Source: CAYUIS01 sp964444825 (GTDB taxonomy: Bacteria; Chloroflexota; Anaerolineae; B4-G1). From it: a stretch of DNA of 46,443 bases. The notes below the pieces were generated by a model. That model saw only the letters and a list, made by a program, of their open reading frames with translations, ran no database searches and had not been told where the DNA came from. The stretch lies in contig CAYUIS010000023.1 of NCBI GenBank assembly GCA_964444825.1, forward strand, positions 1 through 46,443. The letters are read 5' to 3'. This document shows, in pieces, positions 7,720 to 15,842 of the stretch (within the stretch, counting starts at the first letter, position 1; the number at the start of each line of letters is the position of its first letter). A program made the translations under genes and the position numbers.

Positions 7720-8616
7720 TCACTCTACCGCCCCGTACACCGTCTGAACGAGTTCCTGGACATCGCCGATGTCCCGACGAAACGGGCCCTCAGCTTCCAT
7801 CTTTAGGCTTGTCACCGCAGCCGCCCAGGTGATGGCCTCGGCTGGGGCGGAGGTCAACCGCTTGGCTACGTAGGCAGCGGTACAGGTATCACCGCGACCG
7901 CTGCGCCCAATCAACTCGCGGGGAAAGAACCCCGCTTCGTAGAACTGCCCGTGCGCATACACCAATAACCCATCCCGATGAGTGAGGATGATTTCCTCTG
8001 GCCCCAAGCCCGCCAACGTTCGCGCGGCGATTCTGATGTCGGTTTCGCCCGTAAGCATCTCCGCCTCTACAGCATCGGTCTTTAGCACATCCAGGCAAGC
8101 CAGCACCTGCCGTTTTCCCGGCCACGCATCGTGGACCAGTTTGCCGTCCCGATTCACGCGGACGAAGCCTTGCACATCGGCGCTAAGCAGCGTATGCTTC
8201 TCTCGCAGCTCCTCGATGACCTCCAGGCTGACCTCACCGCGCATCGATGCACCGACGAGGATCGCCTTGGCCTGTAGCGCTTCGACCTCCCCTGACGTGA
8301 AGGGACCTGCTGTGCTCTCGACGTAGATGACCCGCTCATCCACATTGGAGCTAGGGTACTCTAGACGCAGGCAGGTAGATTGCGGTGTCTCTCGCGCGAA
8401 CACATCTATACCCAGGTCCGTCAGTTCGTCCACGACGCGGCAGTCGTCTTTTGCCAGTCGGGTGACGGCGGCAACCTTAAGCCCCATTCTGGCAGCCACC
8501 TGAGCGCCGTAGTTGAAGGCTCCGCCGTCGACCACTCGGGTGCCAGTGGCAGAGACGATTGTGTCCTTGGTATAGTGACCTACAAAGGCGATGTCGTACA
8601 CCTCTGTACCCTGCAT
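7720..8616 (-). CDS. PfkB-family sugar/keto-acid kinase, IolK-like
   Basis: A 298-residue kinase of the ribokinase/PfkB family. The N-terminal substrate-binding glycines (GGAFNYG, residues 31-37) and the C-terminal signature GRGDT with catalytic Asp243 are intact. The internal DVQGFVR motif and overall pattern resemble, from memory, the PfkB kinase of the Thermotoga maritima inositol locus (TM0415). It follows iolI by 13 nt and is the last gene of a four-gene minus-strand run, so it should phosphorylate a product of that pathway. A close paralogue lies at 25942-26850 with the same key motifs. The ribosome site is weak (GGGTGA). Confidence 0.8.
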   Translation of the reverse strand: MQGTEVYDIAFVGHYTKDTIVSATGTRVVDGGAFNYGAQVAARMGLKVAAVTRLAKDDCRVVDELTDLGIDVFARETPQSTCLRLEYPSSNVDERVIYVESTAGPFTSGEVEALQAKAILVGASMRGEVSLEVIEELREKHTLLSADVQGFVRVNRDGKLVHDAWPGKRQVLACLDVLKTDAVEAEMLTGETDIRIAARTLAGLGPEEIILTHRDGLLVYAHGQFYEAGFFPRELIGRSGRGDTCTAAYVAKRLTSAPAEAITWAAAVTSLKMEAEGPFRRDIGDVQELVQTVYGAVE

Positions 8617-8629
8617 CGATTCACCCGGC

Positions 8630-9463
8630 CTACTCTATCTTCCAGTATTTCCCAACGATGTCCAAGGTAGCTGCGCGCGCAGCCGTTGCCAATTCTGCGG
8701 GATCGCGCTCCCAGTACTCGGGTCGGAACAACTCGATGGAGCACAGTCCGTCAAAACCAATCAGTTTGAGGCGGGTCAGGATATCGTCGAGGGGGATAAC
8801 GCCTTCCCCTGGCAACAAGCGGTGGGCGTCCTCAATCGTATCCAGCGGACGTTCTTCCACATCGTTGATGTGAAAGATAAAGATCTTGCCTGGATCAACC
8901 TCTCCGATACTCCGCAGTTCCGATCCACCCGCGTAAAAGTGGCAGGTGTCTATCACCAACCCGATGTTGGCGCGGTCCGTCTCCTGCACAATCTCCCAGC
9001 ACTGGCCCAGCGTGCGCACCGAGCACCACCCGAAACCCAGGAACTCGAAGGCGAGCTTTACGCCGTAAGGGGCAGCCACGCTGGATAGCTCCCGCAACAC
9101 GCGCACCGACTCGTCCCTGATCTCGTTCCAACCTACACCCTCGGGCGTCGGGCTGGGCACCACGACGATCTTGTCGCATCCCAGCGCCTGCGCCAGCTCG
9201 CATAACTCCTGGCAGCGGGTCTTGATCTCTTGATATTCCTCCGGAGGTCGGAAGGTGATGAACTCGATAGAGTTGATGCTAGCTGGCAACAGACCGGCCC
9301 GTTCGAACAATGCCTTCAACCCCTGGACAGAGTTCGTCTCCAGGTAGGTATCCATCTTGGCCGCCCAGACCTCCAGCCCTCGAAATCCGGCGGCCCTCGC
9401 TGCTTCGATGTCCTCCGGCAACGTGGCCTTCATAGTGGTCGCACCGTTGATCGCGAGTAACAT
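8630..9463 (-). CDS. iolI: 2-keto-myo-inositol isomerase (IolI)
   Basis: A 277-residue TIM-barrel protein matching Bacillus IolI closely along its length: NGATTMKATL at the start, PYGVKLAFEFLG, and IELFRPEYW near the end. The four metal ligands known for IolI are present at equivalent places: Glu140, Asp172, His198 and Glu244. IolI isomerises scyllo-inosose, the IolG product, to another inosose. AAAGGAG lies 8 nt before the ATG. It sits between two other TIM-barrel genes and a PfkB kinase, with iolG 12 kb away at 21094. A related inosose or keto-sugar isomerase remains possible. Confidence 0.78.
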   Translation of the reverse strand: MLLAINGATTMKATLPEDIEAARAAGFRGLEVWAAKMDTYLETNSVQGLKALFERAGLLPASINSIEFITFRPPEEYQEIKTRCQELCELAQALGCDKIVVVPSPTPEGVGWNEIRDESVRVLRELSSVAAPYGVKLAFEFLGFGWCSVRTLGQCWEIVQETDRANIGLVIDTCHFYAGGSELRSIGEVDPGKIFIFHINDVEERPLDTIEDAHRLLPGEGVIPLDDILTRLKLIGFDGLCSIELFRPEYWERDPAELATAARAATLDIVGKYWKIE

Positions 9464-9478
9464 AGAGTATACTCCTTT

Positions 9479-10339
9479 CTACATCAGATTCAGTGAATCA
9501 TAAGCCCTTAGCAACCTCAGCGACTCCTCCACGTATCGCCCTACCTCGTCGCGCCAGCCCGCGCCTTTCACCGGCGTGAAGGGATCCGGGCCGGCCGCCG
9601 TGCATTCGATAACCACGTCCCCGGTGTAGCCCACACGCCACATGGCCCGCTTCAGAGCCAGAAAGTCGGTGTGACCACGACCGACGGCTTGACGATTGGA
9701 ATCTGCGACGTGGAACAAGAAAAGGCGCTCTCCCGCGTCCAAAATGGCCGCTCCGGGATCCGTCTCCTCAATGTTCATGTGATAGGCATCTAGCAGGATA
9801 CCGACGTTAGGCGAACCTACCCGCATAACAAACTCGAGCGCCTGCGCCGCTGTGTTCAGGAGGTGAGACTCATAGCGGTTGAGTACCTCCATCGCCAGGT
9901 GAAGATTCAACTCTGCTGCCCGTTTCCCAATCTGGCGCACGCCATCCAGCAAGTGCTCATACTCCTCGTTATGGTCACTGAGCGCCCGCACGCGGCCCAC
10001 CGCGCCGTGGCAACTCACCACCGGAGCCCCTACTGCCACGGCAAAGTCCAACAACCGTAGATAATAGTCCAGAGCCTCTGCGCGCACCCCGGGATCGGGA
10101 TGGGCCAGATCCACGTCCTCCGGCGTCAGCGAAAGAACAGCCAGGCCGTGGTCGCCCAGAATTGTGTTGACATCGACAGGTTGGTACAGCCCAAGATCAC
10201 CCATCAACTCGACGCCGTCAAAGCCTACCCTGGCCAGAAAAGCCGCCGTAACCGCCAGATCTTGGCCGCCGAAAACCCAGTTACAGACTCCGTATCGCGT
10301 CCTGCGTTCACGTCTCAGATGATCACCGTCATTCATCAT
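9479..10339 (-). CDS. Tagatose/psicose 3-epimerase-like TIM-barrel protein
   Basis: A 286-residue xylose-isomerase-like TIM barrel. The segments EVLNRYESHLLNT, NVGILLDAYHMNIEE and HVADSNRQAVGRGH match the ketose 3-epimerase group, which includes D-tagatose 3-epimerase. Metal ligands are expected at the Glu of MEVLNRYE, the Asp of LLDAYH, the His of LFHVAD and the Glu of VVIECTA. The ribosome site GGAGG is 10 nt before the ATG. It lies 15 nt from both neighbouring isomerase genes, so all should be co-transcribed. In an inositol pathway it could epimerise a keto-gluconate or another keto-sugar, but the substrate is not determined. Confidence 0.8.
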   Translation of the reverse strand: MMNDGDHLRRERRTRYGVCNWVFGGQDLAVTAAFLARVGFDGVELMGDLGLYQPVDVNTILGDHGLAVLSLTPEDVDLAHPDPGVRAEALDYYLRLLDFAVAVGAPVVSCHGAVGRVRALSDHNEEYEHLLDGVRQIGKRAAELNLHLAMEVLNRYESHLLNTAAQALEFVMRVGSPNVGILLDAYHMNIEETDPGAAILDAGERLFLFHVADSNRQAVGRGHTDFLALKRAMWRVGYTGDVVIECTAAGPDPFTPVKGAGWRDEVGRYVEESLRLLRAYDSLNLM

Positions 10340-10354
10340 GTTTCTAGGTCCTCC

Positions 10355-11335
10355 TCAAGATTCGCAGTCAAGATCACGTAGGATCTTTTCCATGGTCTCA
10401 AGTCCCTCGCCAAGATAATCCTCAAAGCCAGGCTTGATCTCAAGGATCAAGTCACCTTCATAGTCAGGCAGGCGTGCGAACACCTCGCGATAAGGAATGT
10501 TGCCCCACCCTGGCAGCAGATGGATATCTGCCTCGCCAAAGGCCCAGCGCTCTTCCTCCGTGTCAACGCCCCGATCCAATCGACCGAAATTGTCGCTGAT
10601 GTGAAGGTGCTTGACCCACGGCGCTGCCTCACCGACCGCCTCCAGGTAATCGAATCCCGGATCATGTGCTGCAATGTACAGGTGACCCACATCCAGCGTC
10701 ATGGCTACATTGGGGTGGGCGATCGCCTCGAGTTGCCGCACCATAGGAGCAACGCACAGCCGGGCGTGATGCTTGAGGAGCTCGGAACGCGGCCGGGCAA
10801 ACCGGGCGATGACATTGTACTCCCACTGATGAGGATCGCCATTCTCCATACAGATAATCACACCCGCATCGGCAGCCACACGCGCCAAATCGCGTAGCGC
10901 CTCAACCTCCCGCCTAGCGCCGGCTGCCAGTTCTTCGTCGGTCAGCAGCGATGCCCGTAGGCCATATCGCACCGCGTCCAGCGCCTGCAACCCACTGTGG
11001 ATCACCAAATGAGAAGCGCCGATAGCCCGGCTGATTTCAATCTGGCACGCCATCACCTGGCGACTTAGCTCGTGATGAGAATCATAGGCCAGGTTGAGGC
11101 GACCCAGCCCATGAACGCTATAGCGTAAGTCGAAACCCTTCAGCACGGATACATAGTTGTCCAGTTGTTGTCGGCGCAGTTTGCCATTCATTATCAGGCC
11201 AAACGGCGCAGGGTTTACTTCTAGCAACCGGAATCCCAGCTCTCGCTGACACCCCAAGCCCTGTTCCAGTTGCTGAAGATCGCTGGGGCTGCCCAGACTG
11301 TCCAGGTTAATCCCAATGTCGCGAATGCTGATCAT
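10355..11335 (-). CDS. Sugar isomerase/epimerase-like TIM-barrel protein
   Basis: A 326-residue protein of the xylose-isomerase-like (AP endonuclease 2) fold. Recognisable metal-site segments include CMENGDPHQWEY, MTLDVGHLYIAAH, HLHISDNFGRLD and LILEIKPGFEDY. The protein is longer than the two following isomerases and does not match a named enzyme. ATG at 11335 is preferred, with CGGAGTGA upstream; a TTG six nt earlier is also possible. It is the first gene of the four-gene run (isomerase, epimerase, iolI, kinase). Its promoter should lie in the 55 bp shared with the divergent HAD gene, but I could not find a clear one. Confidence 0.75.
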   Translation of the reverse strand: MISIRDIGINLDSLGSPSDLQQLEQGLGCQRELGFRLLEVNPAPFGLIMNGKLRRQQLDNYVSVLKGFDLRYSVHGLGRLNLAYDSHHELSRQVMACQIEISRAIGASHLVIHSGLQALDAVRYGLRASLLTDEELAAGARREVEALRDLARVAADAGVIICMENGDPHQWEYNVIARFARPRSELLKHHARLCVAPMVRQLEAIAHPNVAMTLDVGHLYIAAHDPGFDYLEAVGEAAPWVKHLHISDNFGRLDRGVDTEEERWAFGEADIHLLPGWGNIPYREVFARLPDYEGDLILEIKPGFEDYLGEGLETMEKILRDLDCES

Positions 11336-11353
11336 GGTCAATCACTCCGGCTG

Positions 11354-11383
11354 ATGGCATACAGGCGCAATATGCGATATAAT
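11354..11383 (+). promoter_or_regulatory. Probable leaderless promoter of the HAD gene
   Basis: A consensus TATAAT at 11378-11383 with a partial -35 match (ATGGCA, 11354-11359, 18-bp spacer). The ATG at 11391 begins 7 nt after the -10 box, which is where transcription would be expected to start. The message would therefore begin at its start codon. Confidence 0.45.
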
Positions 11384-11390
11384 GGCGCAG

Positions 11391-12170
11391 ATGTTGCAGG
11401 GAAAAGGAACGGTATTGACAGAGAACTCTACAGGTATCCGGCTGCTCGTGTTTGACATTGACGGGGTCCTGACTCAGGGCGAGGCCAGGGCCCTCGACCT
11501 GCGTTTACTGGAACGCCTCGCGGATATGAATAGGGCAGCGCGCCAGGATCCCTCACGCCCGGCTGTCACCCTGGCCACTGGCCGACCGGCTCCTTACGTG
11601 GAAGCGTTCCTTCAGGCAATAGACGGGCACGTGGCCGCTCTCTTTGAGCACGGCACAGGGCTCTACGTTCCCGACGGCTACCGGTTTCTGCCAAACCCGG
11701 CAATGGACGACCCCCTAGAGTTTGACGCTGTCCGACTCTGCCTGAGAGAGGCACTGGTGCACACCGGACAAGCGTTTTTCCAGCCTGGAAAAGAATACTC
11801 CCTGAGCATATTTCCCCACGATCCGGCAGAGACTGACATGTTGTACGACCAGGCTGTCGCTGCCCTTGGCCCGCTGCGAGAGTCAGTTGACCTGCTCTAC
11901 TCAACCTCGTGCCTCAACGTGTTGCCACGCGGCCTGCACAAAGGCAAAGGCATCGAGTTCCTCTCCAGCCAGACTGGCTACGTTCCGGCAGAAATGCTGG
12001 GAGTGGGCGACTCGGATATTGACCTAGCGTTTCTGGCCCAGGTAGGATATAGCGCAGCTCCGGCCAACGCAAACTCGAGGGTCAAACAACTGGTGCAGTA
12101 CGTGGCCCCCCGGCCAGGTTCCGACGGCGTGCGAGACATTCTTGCCCGTTTTGGACTCACCCTGCGATAA
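11391..12170 (+). CDS. HAD-superfamily sugar phosphatase (Cof/IIB type)
   Basis: A 259-residue HAD phosphatase. Motif I is FDIDGVLT (Asp22 nucleophile, Asp24), motif II lies in VTLATGRPAPYVE, the motif III Lys is in HKGKGIEF, and motif IV is GVGDSDIDLAFL. The cap looks like the Cof/IIB type used on sugar phosphates and phosphoglycolate. The start is uncertain: ATG 11391 fits a leaderless message, ATG 11382 overlaps the -10 box, and TTG 11415 has AAAGGAA upstream. It diverges from the isomerase/iolI run and may act on the same sugar phosphates. A diverged fragment of a second gene of this kind lies at 36985-37041. Confidence 0.82.
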   Translation: MLQGKGTVLTENSTGIRLLVFDIDGVLTQGEARALDLRLLERLADMNRAARQDPSRPAVTLATGRPAPYVEAFLQAIDGHVAALFEHGTGLYVPDGYRFLPNPAMDDPLEFDAVRLCLREALVHTGQAFFQPGKEYSLSIFPHDPAETDMLYDQAVAALGPLRESVDLLYSTSCLNVLPRGLHKGKGIEFLSSQTGYVPAEMLGVGDSDIDLAFLAQVGYSAAPANANSRVKQLVQYVAPRPGSDGVRDILARFGLTLR

Positions 12171-12193
12171 GCCGCCAACGGGCAGACAAGTTG

Positions 12194-12733
12194 TTAACCA
12201 CCCATCCTCTGCCCGCGCTCCAGCGATTCAATCACCTGGAGCAGGTCCAGGGGCTCCTTGATCGTGTATTGCGGTACTTCTGACTCGTCCGCGGGCACCT
12301 TTGGGCGGCGTGGCGCCCAGTCCAACCATACGCTGATCATACCTATGCCATTGGCGCCTTTGATGTCACGCTCCAGGTAATTGCCCACCATCACCGTTCG
12401 TTCATAGCCTTGCTCTGTGATCTGTAGCTGATCCAGTGCGCGGACGAACATGCGCGGGTCTGGTTTTTCTACCCCAACCTGCTCAGAGATAGCAAAAGCG
12501 TCGAATAGCTCGTACAAGCCGTGCTGGGTGAGCACATTGTAGCATGTGCCTGACAGACCATCAGCCACGAGCGCGAGTCTATAGCCCCGGCGATCGAGTT
12601 CGCGCACCACACGGTCCGCACCGGGGATCAGTTCAGCACGCAGCGTGGTGAGTGTATCATCCTTGACCTCGGTGGCCTCGTCAATCAATGTGTCACCAAA
12701 GTCAAAGCAGACGGCAAGGATGTAATTGGCCAT
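12194..12733 (-). CDS. HAD-family protein with an altered motif I
   Basis: A 179-residue HAD subfamily IA-like protein. Motif I reads FDFGDTL: the nucleophile Asp11 is present, but the residue two places on, normally the general-acid Asp, is Gly13, with Asp14 one place later. Motif III Lys (GVEKPDPRMF) and the motif IV region (VMVGNYLERDIKGA) are present. It is short for the family, which suggests a minimal cap. ATG at 12733 is used; a TTG at 12739 overlaps the stop of the ABC ATPase gene upstream. Linkage to an Afu/Fbp-type transporter suggests a phosphatase acting on the imported compound, but catalysis could be weak or lost. Confidence 0.75.
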   Translation of the reverse strand: MANYILAVCFDFGDTLIDEATEVKDDTLTTLRAELIPGADRVVRELDRRGYRLALVADGLSGTCYNVLTQHGLYELFDAFAISEQVGVEKPDPRMFVRALDQLQITEQGYERTVMVGNYLERDIKGANGIGMISVWLDWAPRRPKVPADESEVPQYTIKEPLDLLQVIESLERGQRMGG

Positions 12734-12735
12734 GA

Positions 12736-13809
12736 TCAACCCAACAGCGCAGGAACTTGGTCGGGTAGTTGTAGGGAGGCCAACGTGCCCTCAGCGAAAA
12801 AGTGATCCGGATCGGGGTTAGGCAAATCCACAGTGAGCTGAGCGCCGTCATCCACTGCGACGGTGTAGCGTGCCAACGGACCGGTAAAAGCCAGAGTTAG
12901 GACACGCACGGGCACACCGCTTTCGCTGGCCTTTTCGATCCGCAACGCCTCTGGCCGGAGGACAATCGCGACAGGGCCGTCCGGTTCGCGCGGCGGGCGA
13001 CGGCTGCGGATGGTCTGACCAAACACGCGCACGGTCGCCCCACCAGCGTCCGATTCCACCACCTCGACCGGCACGATGTTTGACAGGCCAACAAAGTCGG
13101 CCACGAAACGGTCAGCCGGCTCGCTGTACAGTTCCCGCGGCGCGCCGAGCTGGACCAGTTTCCCGTTATTCATCAGCGCGACCCGATCGGCGATGCTAAA
13201 GGCCTCCTCCTGGTCGTGGGTGACGTACACACTGGTGATGCCTAGCCGCCGCTGGACTGCTCGGATTTCGCTGCGCATACGGACGCGCAGCTTGGCATCC
13301 AGGTTGGAGAGGGGTTCATCAAAGAGCAGCACTTTGGGGTGGATGACGAGAGCACGGGCCAGCGCCACACGCTGCTGCTGTCCGCCTGATAGCTGCGGTG
13401 GTGATTTCTTCTCCTGTCCCTCCAGTTCCATAAGGGCAATAGCCATCCGGACTTGCTCTTGGATCTCGGATTTCGGCACCCGCCGTGCGCGCAGACCGTA
13501 GGCGACGTTGTCGTACACGCTCATGTGCGGGAAGAGGGCGTAATTCTGAAATACCATGGCGGTTGGACGAGCGTAGGGTGGCAGATTGGTCACATCATCT
13601 CCGCCGATCAAAATTCGGCCTGCCGTCGGCTCCTCAAAGCCGCCGATCATCCGCAGGGTGGTGGTTTTGCCACATCCGCTAGGGCCAAGCAGACAGACCA
13701 GCGTACCGGCCTCGACCTCCAGGCTGACGCCGTCTACTGCCTTGACCGATCCAAAGTGCTTACTCAAATCTTGCAGGATAATGGATGCAGTGGCGAACGC
13801 TTCGGACAT
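12736..13809 (-). CDS. ABC transporter ATPase (FbpC/PotA type)
   Basis: A 357-residue ATPase driving the importer encoded by the next two upstream genes. Walker A is GPSGCGKTT (residues about 42-50), the signature is LSGGQQQRVALARAL, and Walker B is VLLFDEPLSNLD. A C-terminal TOBE-type domain follows (VLRPEALRI). The permease gene ends 17 bp before this start, and GAAAGGGGATG serves as ribosome site. The family is shared by transporters for ferric iron, polyamines, 2-aminoethylphosphonate and, for AfuABC, sugar phosphates. The neighbourhood favours a phosphorylated sugar or phosphonate, not iron. Confidence 0.9.
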   Translation of the reverse strand: MSEAFATASIILQDLSKHFGSVKAVDGVSLEVEAGTLVCLLGPSGCGKTTTLRMIGGFEEPTAGRILIGGDDVTNLPPYARPTAMVFQNYALFPHMSVYDNVAYGLRARRVPKSEIQEQVRMAIALMELEGQEKKSPPQLSGGQQQRVALARALVIHPKVLLFDEPLSNLDAKLRVRMRSEIRAVQRRLGITSVYVTHDQEEAFSIADRVALMNNGKLVQLGAPRELYSEPADRFVADFVGLSNIVPVEVVESDAGGATVRVFGQTIRSRRPPREPDGPVAIVLRPEALRIEKASESGVPVRVLTLAFTGPLARYTVAVDDGAQLTVDLPNPDPDHFFAEGTLASLQLPDQVPALLG

Positions 13810-13826
13810 ATGATTTCATCCCCTTT

Positions 13827-15722
13827 CTATATCCTGAACAGGTCCACAAAACTCTTCCCTGTCACCTTTCCCAACAAACCCAGCGCGAACAGGATAATGA
13901 CGATGAGCAGAGCGGCAAAGGCGGCGGCCTCGCTGGCTGTGCTCAACTTCATCACGGTGAACATACGCACGCTGAACAACTGTGTTCTCCCGGAATTCAG
14001 GAATATGGCTGCACTCAGGTCGGTCATCGACCTGATAAAGATATAGATCACACCGGCAAAGAATGCCCTGCTCAGCAACGGGAAGGTAACGCGCCTAAAC
14101 GTGTAGAACCGCGACGCGCCCAGGTCAAGAGAGGCTTCCTCCAACGATGGATCAATCTGCTTTTGCGCCGCGATCCCGGTGCGCAGGCCCACCGGCAGCC
14201 GCCGGAACACGTAGGCGATGATAATGATAAAAAACGTGCCGGTCCAGAAATACGGCGCGGCATTATAGGCGATGATATAGCCAATGCCAACCACCGTCCC
14301 AGGGATAGCCTGCATCACCGTAGCCGAGAAATCCAGTGCGCCTCGACCAGGAAACTTTTGCCGTGTGAGCAACCAGGCCAACAGGATGCTGACAAGGCCA
14401 CCAAGCAGCCCCGCACTGACTGCCACAATCAGAGAGTTCTTTAGCATCGGGAGCGACGTCAGCAGACCCCGAACGTTACGCAAGGTAAGGGTATAGTCGT
14501 AGCCCCACGTCTTGACCGCCGCTCCGACAAAGATCGAACCGTACAACACAACGTTAAACAACGCCAGAAAGACGCACAGGCTAAAGAGCGGCCACTTGAT
14601 CCAGCCTGGCAACCGGCGAATGTGGCCCGTGCGCGCTCCACCGGTGACGGTGACGTACGAGCGACGGCTAGTGATCCTGTGCTGCAACATAAAAGCGAGC
14701 AGTGATGGAATGATGAGCAGCATCGCCAGCGCCGCGCCCAACTGCAGATCGTAAATCTCGACCATCTGGATGTAGGCCTGCGTCGCCAACATCTGATAGC
14801 CGCCGCCGATGAGCATCGGATTGCCAAAGTCAGAGATCGAACCGATAAAACTGAGCAACGCGGCGGTCAGAATAGCGGGCGTGACCAGTGGGAAGGTGAC
14901 GGTGCGCAACACGTACAGGGGACGCCCGCCTAGATCCTCGGCTGCCTCCTCAAGATCACGGCTCATTGAGGCGAATACGGCCGATACGATCAACACGACC
15001 AGCGGGATGCTACTGATCAATTGGACGAACACGATACCGTGAGGTCCGTAGACGTTGTACTTTGAGATGCCAAGAAGATCGTAGGTGATGACCCCCCGAC
15101 GACCAAAGAGCAGGATGATGGCGAAACTCACGGCAAAAGGGGGCGACACGAGCGGCAAAACCACCAGGTTGCGCAGCCAGCGTTTCCAGGGCACATCGGT
15201 CAGCGTCAACGTGTAGGCGACCAGCGTGCCGACCAGCGCCGAGAGGAACGCCGATATCACGCCAATGATCATGGTGTTCCTGGTGGCACGTATCACCATC
15301 GGCTGGAACAGCTTTTCGAACTGGACCAGAGAAAAGCTCTCCGTGCCATACTCGGTCTTAAAGCCCTCAATGAACACCTGCATCAGCGGCCACAGCACAA
15401 ACATCGTCAGCCCCACGATAGCTGCCTGAACCGCCACCAGCAGGACCATTTCGTGGCGCAGTCTGCCAGAGACCAACGGCAGTGCCATACCCAACAGGAC
15501 CATCGCAAAGAGCACTGGATCACCGACGATCTCGTTGCGAAAGTAAATCGTCTCCTGATCGCCGACGACCTCCCGGTAGTCCTCGACCGCCTGGACTTGG
15601 ATCAGCCTCGTACCTATAAAGGCCAACAGCAGTATCTCAATGACGATCAGCACAATGAAAGCGATCCGCTGCCGCTGGCTTGCAGACCACCGGCGGTAGA
15701 ACGGAAGCGAGTTACTAACCAC
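13827..15722 (-). CDS. Fused ABC permease (FbpB/AfuB type, two domains)
   Basis: A 631-residue membrane protein containing two complete permease domains, as is typical for FbpB/AfuB. Each half has its own EAA loop: DLEEAAEDLGG followed by TFPLVTPAI in the first, and SLEEASLDLGAS followed by TFPLLSRAF in the second. About twelve membrane segments are expected, so one chain could form the whole pore. The start is GTG at 15722 with AAGGAGGT 6 nt upstream. It lies between the binding-protein and ATPase genes. A perfect hairpin stands in the 120 bp before it. Confidence 0.9.
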   Translation of the reverse strand: MVSNSLPFYRRWSASQRQRIAFIVLIVIEILLLAFIGTRLIQVQAVEDYREVVGDQETIYFRNEIVGDPVLFAMVLLGMALPLVSGRLRHEMVLLVAVQAAIVGLTMFVLWPLMQVFIEGFKTEYGTESFSLVQFEKLFQPMVIRATRNTMIIGVISAFLSALVGTLVAYTLTLTDVPWKRWLRNLVVLPLVSPPFAVSFAIILLFGRRGVITYDLLGISKYNVYGPHGIVFVQLISSIPLVVLIVSAVFASMSRDLEEAAEDLGGRPLYVLRTVTFPLVTPAILTAALLSFIGSISDFGNPMLIGGGYQMLATQAYIQMVEIYDLQLGAALAMLLIIPSLLAFMLQHRITSRRSYVTVTGGARTGHIRRLPGWIKWPLFSLCVFLALFNVVLYGSIFVGAAVKTWGYDYTLTLRNVRGLLTSLPMLKNSLIVAVSAGLLGGLVSILLAWLLTRQKFPGRGALDFSATVMQAIPGTVVGIGYIIAYNAAPYFWTGTFFIIIIAYVFRRLPVGLRTGIAAQKQIDPSLEEASLDLGASRFYTFRRVTFPLLSRAFFAGVIYIFIRSMTDLSAAIFLNSGRTQLFSVRMFTVMKLSTASEAAAFAALLIVIILFALGLLGKVTGKSFVDLFRI

Positions 15723-15788
15723 AGGCTACCTCCTTGGCAGAAACCAGATTATCCCCGAACAACCTGGCCTCGCTGGCAGTTAGCAGGT

Positions 15789-15820
15789 GATGAGGACAAG
15801 CAGACTTGCTTGTCCTCATC
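15789..15820 (-). promoter_or_regulatory. Perfect 14-bp hairpin between binding-protein and permease genes
   Basis: The arms GATGAGGACAAGCA (15789-15802) and 15807-15820 are perfectly complementary with a 4-nt loop. On the minus strand it lies 22 bp after the binding-protein stop at 15843 and 66 bp before the permease start. No T run follows, so it is more likely an mRNA-protecting or partial-termination hairpin than a full terminator. It matches the position of the hairpins at 3814-3843 and 33909-33941. Confidence 0.75.
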
Positions 15821-15842
15821 CTGGCAAACGTGTATCAGGCTC

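Noticed and set aside
12179..12215. A terminator between the convergent HAD genes
   Set aside because: The 8-bp arms (CGGGCAGA and TCTGCCCG) are 21 nt apart, overlap the coding end of the second HAD gene, and no T run follows on either strand.
13827..15722. A frameshift or fusion error joining two permease genes
   Set aside because: The double-length single chain is normal for FbpB/AfuB-type permeases, and both halves have intact EAA loops.
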